Shown here: one piece after another, positions 41,161-46,791 of the stretch | How positions within the stretch are numbered: the first letter of the stretch is position 1 | Layout of the letters: the number at the start of each line of letters is the position of its first letter | Source of the DNA: JAWLBM01 sp041687675 | Lineage (GTDB): Bacteria > Pseudomonadota > Alphaproteobacteria > Rhizobiales > Pleomorphomonadaceae | DNA: 46,791 nt | Direction of reading: 5' to 3' | Assembly (NCBI GenBank): GCA_041687675.1 | Contig: JAWLBM010000037.1 | Coordinates: 1-46,791 of the forward strand | The notes under the pieces: generated by a model | What the model saw: the letters and a program-made list of their open reading frames with translations, nothing else | Told to the model about the DNA's origin: nothing | Databases searched by the model: none | Made by a program: the position numbers and the translations under genes

Positions 41161-42690
41161 TCAGGAGACCGCCGGCACGCCCCCCTCCGCCGGCAGGGCC
41201 GGGCGGGTGGCCCTGCCGTCCAGCCGGCGATGGAGCTCGCGGGCGACTCGGGCATAGTTGCCGGGCCGCACCGGCATCTGCCACTCCATGAAGCGCTGCG
41301 CCGGCGGGATCGACAGCTCCATGTCTTCGAGCAGCTCGTCGATCTGGTGCATCGAGAAGGGAATGATGTTGGTGCCGCGGGCGTGCTTGCCCTCGGTGCG
41401 TTCCTCCATCCAGCGCAGCCGCCGGTCGGTCGCGGCGCGCTGCTCCTCCTCCGGCGGCAGCGACAGCGCGCCGGCGATGTGGGAGGCGATCCACAGCGCC
41501 CCCATCTCCGCCGACAGCGGCGAGAAGAAGGAGGAGTTGTAGCCGTTGAAGGCGAGGTTGCGCACGCCGGTCGGCAGGATGCAGCGGTAGAGGCGGAAGT
41601 TGCCCCGCTCATCGAGGATCTTCGTCTTGGTGGCGGCGTCGAGGAAGGGCACGTCCTGCGTCCATCCGGTGCCGCAGATGACGACGTCGGCCGGGATCCT
41701 TTCGCCCGACTTCAGCACCGCCATCCGCCGTCCGTCCTCCACCACCAGCCTGTCGACGGCGTCGTCGCGCCTCACCTTGATCCGCCCGCTCTCGACGCGC
41801 TCGAAGAAGCCGTCGGTGACCAGGCTGACGGTGGAGCGGGCGATCCGCTCGAAGGGCCCGCGCGGCATGAGCCCCAGCCGCTTCAGCTTCAGCTGCCGGC
41901 TGATCACGCCCTGGACGGAGGAGAGCATCGAGTTGCGCACCGGCCGGCCGGCGCCGTGCAGGAACTTCTCGATTCCCTGGAGCCGGATATAGGGAAACAG
42001 CGCCTCGCCCATGCGGGTGAGGAACAGGTACTTGTAGTTGAGAGCGTCCATCAGCCGCTTCGGCATCTTCCAGATCAGCTCGCGGGCCACCACCGTCGTC
42101 GCGGCGGTCACGTCCGCAAGCCCGACCGCGACGTCGCAGGAGGACTTGCCGTAGCCGATCACCACCACGTGCCGGTCGCGGGCGTCCTCGAGGTCGAGGA
42201 ACTCGGAGGAGTGGCAGAGCCTGCCGCCCGCCTCGCGGAACGCCGCGGCGCCGGGATAATCCGGCACCGACGGGATCGAGAAGATGCCGTTGCACACGAT
42301 GAGGTAGTCGAAGGCCTCGCTCTCCTCCCCTCCCCCCGGCGGCGCGACGGTGAGCGTCCACCGACCGTCCGCGCCCTGGGTGGCCGAGACCACGGGCGTC
42401 GACAGCCGGATCATCGGCATCAGCCCGAAGGTGTCGGCATAGGACTGCAGGTAGGCCTGCACCTGCTGCCCGGACGGCCACTCCGGGTAGTCCTTCGGCA
42501 TCGGAAAGTCGGCGAGGTGGTAGGTGTCCTTGCCGTTCTGCGTCGAGACGCCCGGATAGAGCCGCGTCGTGCTCCACACGCCGCCGACGTCGTGCACCTT
42601 CTCGAACACGGTGACGTCGTGGCCGAAGTCGCGCAGATGGCGGGCCGTGGTCAGGCCGGCGAAGCCGGCGCCGATGATGGCGATCCTCAT
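41161..42690 (-). CDS. FAD-dependent monooxygenase (FMO/Baeyer-Villiger type)
   Basis: A 509-residue class B flavoprotein monooxygenase. The FAD motif is IAIIGAGFAGLTTARHL, followed by VFEKVHDVGGVWSTTRLYPG. The second, NADPH-binding Rossmann motif is VVVIGYGKSSCDVAVGLAD. The His-containing LCHSSEFLD lies where the FMO fingerprint is expected, and ATG-like VVICGTGWTQDVPF near the end. It would insert one oxygen from O2 into a ketone or at N/S, in the cytoplasm. The ATG at 42690 is 50 bp after an SDR gene on the same strand; an SDR (alcohol to ketone) plus a Baeyer-Villiger-type enzyme (ketone to ester) is a sensible pair. Substrate unknown. Confidence 0.88.
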   Translation of the reverse strand: MRIAIIGAGFAGLTTARHLRDFGHDVTVFEKVHDVGGVWSTTRLYPGVSTQNGKDTYHLADFPMPKDYPEWPSGQQVQAYLQSYADTFGLMPMIRLSTPVVSATQGADGRWTLTVAPPGGGEESEAFDYLIVCNGIFSIPSVPDYPGAAAFREAGGRLCHSSEFLDLEDARDRHVVVIGYGKSSCDVAVGLADVTAATTVVARELIWKMPKRLMDALNYKYLFLTRMGEALFPYIRLQGIEKFLHGAGRPVRNSMLSSVQGVISRQLKLKRLGLMPRGPFERIARSTVSLVTDGFFERVESGRIKVRRDDAVDRLVVEDGRRMAVLKSGERIPADVVICGTGWTQDVPFLDAATKTKILDERGNFRLYRCILPTGVRNLAFNGYNSSFFSPLSAEMGALWIASHIAGALSLPPEEEQRAATDRRLRWMEERTEGKHARGTNIIPFSMHQIDELLEDMELSIPPAQRFMEWQMPVRPGNYARVARELHRRLDGRATRPALPAEGGVPAVS

Positions 42691-42740
42691 GGGCGATACC
42701 CCAGGTCCGGGGGCGGCCGTGCGGCGCGCCCCGTGTTCGG

Positions 42741-43511
42741 TCAGGACGAGAGCAGCGGGATGGCCGGCTCGGCGCGCTCCGGCCCCATGGCCGTGTAGCC
42801 GCCGTCGACGCGGATATCCGTGCCGGTGATGAAGGAGGCCTCGTCGGAGCAGAGGAACATCACCGCCGCGGCGACCTCCTCCGGGTCGGCGACGCGGCCG
42901 AGGAGGTGGAAGGGCGCGGCGACCCGGTCGGTCTTCGCCCGGTCGCCGCCGGTCAGCTGGTCCATGATGTTCGACCAGGTCCAGCCGGGGCTGACCGCGT
43001 TGACGCGGATGCCGTCCGGCGCGAGGTCCATCGCCTGGTTGCGGGTGAGCTGCAGGATCGCGGCCTTGGACACGGGATAGAGCCAGCGGCCGGTCTGCGC
43101 CACGCGCGAGGAGATCGAGCCGAAGTTGACGATGGCGCCGCGGTTCCTCGCCAGCTCCTCGCGGGCCGCCTGCATCAGCATCACCGAGCCGACGATGTTG
43201 ACGTCGAGGCTCTCCAGCCACTCGGCCCGCGTCGAGGCGGCGCCGTTGTCGAGGTAGGAGCAGGCCACGTTGACGAGGAAGTCGATGCGGCCGAACTCGG
43301 CGCGCGTCGCGTCCACCAGCCCGGCGATGTCCTCGTCCCGGCGCAGGTCGCAGCGGCGGAAGGCGACGCCCTCCGCGAGGTCGCCCTCCGGCTCGGCGAT
43401 GTCCGCCACCATCACCCGGGTGCCGGCCGCGCGGAAGGCGGAGACCACCGCCCTGCCGATCTTGGTTGCGCCGCCGGGCACGATGGCGACCTTGCCGTCC
43501 AGTCCCCTCAT
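42741..43511 (-). CDS. SDR-family oxidoreductase paired with the FMO
   Basis: A 256-residue short-chain dehydrogenase. The cofactor motif is VAIVPGGATKIGRAV, a variant of TGXXXGXG with Pro for Thr. It also has FLVNVACSY at the NNAG position, the catalytic Ser in NFGSISSRVA and the Tyr/Lys pair YPVSKAA, with the usual C-terminal ITGTDIRVDGGYT. The ATG at 43511 is followed 50 bp after its stop by the FMO gene. It is divergent from an AraC regulator that likely controls both. Probably oxidises an alcohol that the FMO then oxygenates. Confidence 0.88.
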   Translation of the reverse strand: MRGLDGKVAIVPGGATKIGRAVVSAFRAAGTRVMVADIAEPEGDLAEGVAFRRCDLRRDEDIAGLVDATRAEFGRIDFLVNVACSYLDNGAASTRAEWLESLDVNIVGSVMLMQAAREELARNRGAIVNFGSISSRVAQTGRWLYPVSKAAILQLTRNQAMDLAPDGIRVNAVSPGWTWSNIMDQLTGGDRAKTDRVAAPFHLLGRVADPEEVAAAVMFLCSDEASFITGTDIRVDGGYTAMGPERAEPAIPLLSS

Positions 43512-43688
43512 CGCACGCCTCCCAGAATTGCTTTGAACTTGAAGGAATTTTGCCGTTTGGGAGGCCGGCCGCTATCCGCGGAGCGCAGCGGTTATCCGGA
43601 AAACGAAAAAATCGTGCCTCCGCGGCACGGGGCGGCCGTGTTTCATGGTAGATTTTCACCCACGGCCCGGGGGAGGAAGGGTTCCGTC

Positions 43689-44684
43689 ATGAACGGCATG
43701 CACGCCACGCCGCTCCAGGCCCATGCGCTGTTCCGCTCCCGGGACCTCGACGAGGCGCGCGAGCGGGTGGCGCGGGTGTTCTGCCCGCACCGGCTCGAGA
43801 CCCTCGGCGCGGTGAGCCTGTTCGACGCCCGCCATCACCACCTCGCGGGGCAGCGGCTGTCGCTGAACTACATCGAATACGGCGCCCGTACGCGGATCGA
43901 GCCGGGCGAGCTCGGCGGCTTCTACCTGGTGCAGATCCCGCTGTCGGGCGGCGCCGAGATCCGCAACGGGGCGACCGCCTATCTCTCCACCCCCGATACC
44001 GCCGCCGTGCTCAACCCGCACCTGCCGACGCGGATGGTCTGGGCGGAGGGAACGCGCCAGGTGCTGGTGCAGGTCGACCGGCAGGCGATGCAGGACCGGC
44101 TCGCCGACGAACTCGGCGGCCCGTCCGACCGCACGCTCACCTTCGACGGCCCGCTGGACCTCACCGCCGGAGCCGGCGCCGCGCTGAAGCGGCTGGTGCT
44201 CTGGCTGGTCGCCGAGGCGGACGCCGGGGCGCCGCCGATCGGGCCGGGGCTGATGGCGCGGCAGATCGAGAGCACGGTGCTGTCCGGGCTGATCGAATCC
44301 GGCCGCCACGACCACGCGGTGCAGCTCGGCCGCCAGAGGGCCGCGCCGCGGCCGCGGCACCTCAGGCTCGCGGAGAGCTTCATCGAGGCGCATCTCGACC
44401 GCGCGATCACCATCGAGGAGGTGGCGGCCGCGGCCGGGGTCTCGCCGCGCGGCCTCCAGCTCGCCTTCCGCCGGCACCGCGGCACGACGCCGCTGGGCTT
44501 CTGGCGCGACGCGCGCCTCGCCCGCGCCCACGGGGACCTCATCGACGCGCGGCCCGGCACCACCGTGACCGAGGTGGCGCTGCGCTGGGGCTTCACCCAT
44601 TTCGGCCGCTTCTCCGAGCTCTACCGCGCGCGCTACGGCCTTTGTCCCCGCGACACGCTCCGCGCGGCGACCGGCTCCGGCTGA
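43689..44684 (+). CDS. AraC-family transcriptional regulator
   Basis: A 331-residue AraC-type activator. The N-terminal ligand domain (about 1-210) resembles the AraC_binding_2 type (NYIEYGARTRIEPGELGGFYLVQIPL and LNPHLPTRMVWAEGTRQVLV). The C-terminal pair of HTH motifs includes ITIEEVAAAAGVSPRGLQLAF and VTEVALRWGFTHFGRFSELYR. The ATG at 43689 follows GGGGGAGGAAGGG. It is divergent from the SDR/FMO operon across a 177-bp gap and probably activates it on binding the pathway substrate. A short copy of its 3' end lies 120 bp downstream. Confidence 0.9.
   Translation: MNGMHATPLQAHALFRSRDLDEARERVARVFCPHRLETLGAVSLFDARHHHLAGQRLSLNYIEYGARTRIEPGELGGFYLVQIPLSGGAEIRNGATAYLSTPDTAAVLNPHLPTRMVWAEGTRQVLVQVDRQAMQDRLADELGGPSDRTLTFDGPLDLTAGAGAALKRLVLWLVAEADAGAPPIGPGLMARQIESTVLSGLIESGRHDHAVQLGRQRAAPRPRHLRLAESFIEAHLDRAITIEEVAAAAGVSPRGLQLAFRRHRGTTPLGFWRDARLARAHGDLIDARPGTTVTEVALRWGFTHFGRFSELYRARYGLCPRDTLRAATGSG
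44637..44670. repeat. Direct repeat copy A (end of the AraC gene)
   Basis: A 34-bp segment beginning GGCCTTTGTCCCCGCGACAC inside the AraC gene, encoding the GLCPRDTLRAA stretch. It matches 44760-44793 at 31 of 34 positions. Confidence 0.75.
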
Positions 44685-44759
44685 CCCGTCCCCGCCGCTG
44701 CGGCCGCCGGGCAGGACCGACCCGCGGCCCGCCCACGTCGCCGGTTCGGCCTTGGCTGC

Positions 44760-44793
44760 GGCCTTTGTCCACGCGACACGCGCCGCGCGGCGG
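44760..44793. repeat. Direct repeat copy B (relic of the AraC 3' end)
   Basis: GGCCTTTGTCCACGCGACAC and the following 14 bases match the AraC gene end at 44637-44670 with three changes. In the matching frame it reads GLCPRDTRRAA, so the protein-level similarity is also kept. Likely a leftover of a partial duplication or of a second AraC gene. Confidence 0.65.
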
Positions 44794-44955
44794 CGGGAGG
44801 AGCAGAAGATCCCGATCCGGCCGGCCGGCTCGCGGACGGCTCCACGGCGGACGCATGGGTCACCTCCCTCGAGAGGACCACCATCCCGCCTGACAGACCA
44901 CCTGCGGCCTGCACCGGACAACTCGTGTGCTCCCTACCCATTTCACTTTTCCCGC

Positions 44956-44984
44956 TTGCGTCCCGATCCCCGCACGGCTATATC
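44956..44984 (+). promoter_or_regulatory. Candidate promoter of tRNA-Glu
   Basis: TTGCGT (44956), exactly 17 bp, TATATC (44979), placing the start of transcription about 20 bases before the tRNA. Both boxes fit alphaproteobacterial sigma70 promoters. Confidence 0.6.
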
Positions 44985-45012
44985 CCCGCTCACCAAGGCC
45001 ACCGCGCCCGAC

Positions 45013-45088
45013 GCTCCCTTCGTCTAGCGGTCTAGGACGTCGCCCTCTCACGGCGAAAACAGGGGTTCGAGTCCCCTAGGGAGCGCCA
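45013..45088 (+). tRNA. tRNA-Glu (anticodon CTC)
   Basis: A 76-base tRNA with an encoded CCA end. The acceptor stem GCTCCCT (45013-45019) pairs with AGGGAGC (45078-45084), discriminator G. The anticodon stem TCGCC/GGCGA closes the loop CTCTCAC with anticodon CTC. The T arm AGGGG-TTCGAGT-CCCCT is perfect. It reads the GAG codon. A short T-run (GTTTTTCC) follows at once. tRNA ends are common integration sites, and foreign-looking DNA begins right after it. Confidence 0.97.
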
Positions 45089-45875
45089 GTTTTTCCAAAG
45101 ACTTAGCTGACAGCCCCGTGTTGTCCCACACTGCGATCCCACACAGCGGATTGAAACCGGCGCTGGGGGCGTGCCGGGGCTCAATCAGCTTGGCCCCTGC
45201 CCCCGAGCTTTCCGCTCCGGAGCTACTCTGCCATTTCGCGTGCCGCCGCATCCTCGTGCGCCAGGACGAAAAGTGGCTCGGCGCCATGTCCGGCCGGATC
45301 ATAAGCAAGGGCTGACGGTGACGAAACGACGACCGAATGCGCGGCCCTAGCGGTGTCACTGCGCCCACCATCATCAGTGCGATTGCGACCGAGCCGGCTG
45401 GCGAACTTGCTCACGACAAGCTTTTCGAATTCTGGAACAAGTTCGCCACCTAGCTCGACGGCCCAATTGCCAGGCTGCGAACAATAACAAAGACTAATGT
45501 ATTTCATCGGAGGCCGACAGTTAGCAGCCCCAGATCCGGTGCATCTTCATGAGGAGACCGTAACCGACGCACCTTCGGGCTCCCAAAGAGCAACTTCTTG
45601 AATATCTGTCTTGCACATCCCGGAGCAATTGCCTGGTCCGCAGAGGAGTACTGACGCTCCAGTCTGCTCTTTAGGAAGAGGCCCACAATACCGCAGGCCC
45701 GACCCTCGTGCCTCTGGGCGAGGCGCGGGCCAAATTCAATCAACGGCAGGCATAGAGCTCCGCCCCGGCCCCCGGGGCTGACCAACCGCCGGAATAAGAT
45801 AACATATCGAGAGCCAGCACTATTTTTCGGTTTCACCAACTTTGTCGAGTTGGCAGCAGGTCATGATCCGATCAG
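45089..45875. other. 787-bp non-coding region of lower GC between tRNA-Glu and CRISPR array
   Basis: Base composition and codon pattern differ from the rest of the window: more A/T, many stop codons and short frames only. The longest open frame (45504-45839, minus, 111 codons) has no recognisable motif or good ribosome site, so I do not call it. It looks like decayed or recently arrived DNA next to a tRNA gene. I found no second copy of the tRNA 3' end that would mark an attachment site. Confidence 0.6.
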
Positions 45876-46710
45876 GTCTCGGCCCACGTCCCCGCGCGAG
45901 GACGACCTTGCTCGTCGTGCCGCCATAAGCAAAGGCCGCCTCATACGTTTCGACCCACGTCCCCACGCGGGGACGACCCCGACACGACCGGCACCGCCTT
46001 GACGGTGACCCGGTTTCGACCCCCTTCCCCCGCGCGGGGACGACCAGTCGTGGGCGCGGTAGGCCTTGCCGAAGGCGATGTTTCGACCCCCGTCCCCGCT
46101 TAGGGACGACCAGTCGCCGGTCAGCAGATCCTTGCCGTCGAGCCAGGTTCGACCCACGTCCCCGCGCGGGGACGACCTAGAGGTTATCCTCCACGGCCTC
46201 CTCGGTGATCGCGTTTCGACCCACGTCCCGGTGCGGGGACGACCGCCGCCTCCAGGGCCCGTGCGGCCTGGTGCTGGTAGTTTCGACCCACGTCCCCGCA
46301 CGGGGACGACCTGGGAATATCGTGCAGGTGATCCGCACGACCGTGTTTCGACCCGCGTCCCCACTCGGGGACGACCGCCCGCGGCCCGCTGCATGGCGCC
46401 GCCGGACTGGTTTCGACCCCACGTCCCCGCGCCGGGACGACCGATCGGCGAGCAATTCGGGCGCCCAGCAGAACCAGTTTCGACCTACGTCCCCGCGCGG
46501 GGGACGACCGCAAGCGCGACGCCGTGCTCGACGAGGCGCTCGCATTTCGACCCGCGTCCCCGCGAGGTGACGACCTTCCAGTCCCTCGCACACATTGCCG
46601 GCGTCCCGGTTGTTTCGACCCACTTCCCGGCGAGGGGACGACCCGGATATGCCCTCGACCGTCACACCGACAGCCGACGGTTCGACCTACGTCGATCGTG
46701 TCCCCAGACG
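45876..46710 (-). CRISPR. Degenerate CRISPR array, I-C-like repeats, 13 repeats, 12 spacers
   Basis: Repeats of 31-33 bases start at 45876, 45947, 46013, 46080, 46147, 46213, 46280, 46345, 46410, 46477, 46544, 46612 and 46679 (period 65-71). Plus-strand consensus begins GTTTCGACCCACGTCCCC and ends GGGGACGACC with a palindromic CCCCGCGCGGGG core. Read on the minus strand it ends GTGGGTCGAAAC, close to type I-C repeats, so transcription is probably leftward. Spacers are 33-39 bases and all different. No two repeats are identical: single substitutions, one-base insertions (46013, 46410, 46477), a one-base loss (46147), and a heavily altered last repeat at 46679. No cas gene or AT-rich leader is visible before the window ends at 46791. 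Confidence 0.85.
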
Positions 46711-46791
46711 TGGTGTAGCTGACGGCGAGCACACCGTTGGTCGCCGGCTCGGCCGGGACGCGGGTCAGGCCGCCATGTCCGGCAGTCCGAC

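Larger units (their letters stand above)
44685..45012. other. Gene-free stretch between AraC gene and tRNA
   Basis: No supported gene. It contains the second copy of the AraC 3' segment (44760-44793), a drop in GC content from about 44935 on, and the tRNA promoter at 44956-44984. Confidence 0.6.

Noticed and set aside
44752..45027. A 91-codon plus-strand frame running into the tRNA.
   Set aside because: It overlaps the tRNA promoter and the tRNA start and reads the AraC relic in the wrong frame.
45223..45507. A 94-codon minus-strand frame next to the previous one.
   Set aside because: No recognisable domain and no good start signal; probably chance in decayed DNA.
45504..45839. A 111-codon minus-strand frame in the low-GC region after the tRNA.
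   Set aside because: No motif, no convincing ribosome site, composition unlike the genes of this window; not enough to call a gene.
45880..46710. Reading the array as a protein tandem repeat or minisatellite rather than CRISPR.
   Set aside because: The 33-39 bp spacers are unrelated to each other and the period is not a constant multiple of three, while the repeat has the palindrome and GAAAC end of I-C CRISPR repeats.
45880..46720. Overlapping frames of 120-218 codons through the repeat array.
   Set aside because: They are produced by the GC-rich repeats; the repeated ARGRP or RGDVGRN phrases are translated CRISPR repeats.
45089..46791. A duplicated tRNA-Glu 3' end as an attachment site.
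   Set aside because: I looked for another copy of the T-arm/acceptor sequence to the right of the tRNA and saw none within the window.

Overview
This is a GC-rich chromosomal segment whose gene content points to an alphaproteobacterium, most likely Rhizobiales. The evidence is RpiR-type control of inositol genes, a form I aerobic CO dehydrogenase operon, a minCDE operon, several ABC uptake systems, and the VIPAKAGIQ-type palindromic intergenic repeats common in this group. Functions are assigned by reading the translated sequences; no database search was possible.

Layout: 338-7433 (minus) is one operon, a Liv-type branched-chain/aromatic ABC transporter (livJ-H-M-G-F) followed by an aryl-CoA (2-aminobenzoate-type) ligase and a kynurenine-formamidase-like hydrolase. 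7434-8041 is a gene-free block with two tandem copies of a composite palindromic repeat; a third copy is at 90-157. 8042-13410 (minus) holds a D-galactose/L-arabinose 1-dehydrogenase and an iolG-led sugar/inositol ABC transporter operon. 13699-15518 (minus) carries a 2-hydroxyacid dehydrogenase and an HpcH/HpaI aldolase, divergent from an RpiR regulator (15691) and iolD-iolE-SDR (16745-20352). Promoters in front of iolG, the aldolase/rpiR pair and iolD share one architecture: two 14-bp NNAA-N6-TTNN palindromes exactly 29 bp apart, laid over the -35 and -10 boxes. This ties the whole 9.5-20.4 kb region into one likely IolR regulon.

20471-22349 (minus) is minCDE with a possible CtrA box in front. 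A GT2 glycosyltransferase, a fragment of an ABC exporter, gluconokinase, a LigD-type polymerase, a broken ATP-dependent DNA ligase and a small methyltransferase follow to 27006. 27190-31664 (plus) is a CUT1-type sugar ABC operon with a Tat-type binding protein. 31759-40647 (plus) is a CO dehydrogenase cluster, coxC-M-S-L-(cupin)-D-E-F; CoxL carries the form I AYRCSFR loop, and a cupin gene is inserted between coxL and coxD. 40850-44684 has a small unknown protein, an FMO/SDR operon and its divergent AraC regulator.

The right end is a boundary: tRNA-Glu(CTC) at 45013, about 790 bp of less GC-rich DNA with no gene I can support, then a 13-repeat CRISPR array (45876-46710) with I-C-like repeats. 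No two repeats in the array are identical, and no cas gene lies in the window.
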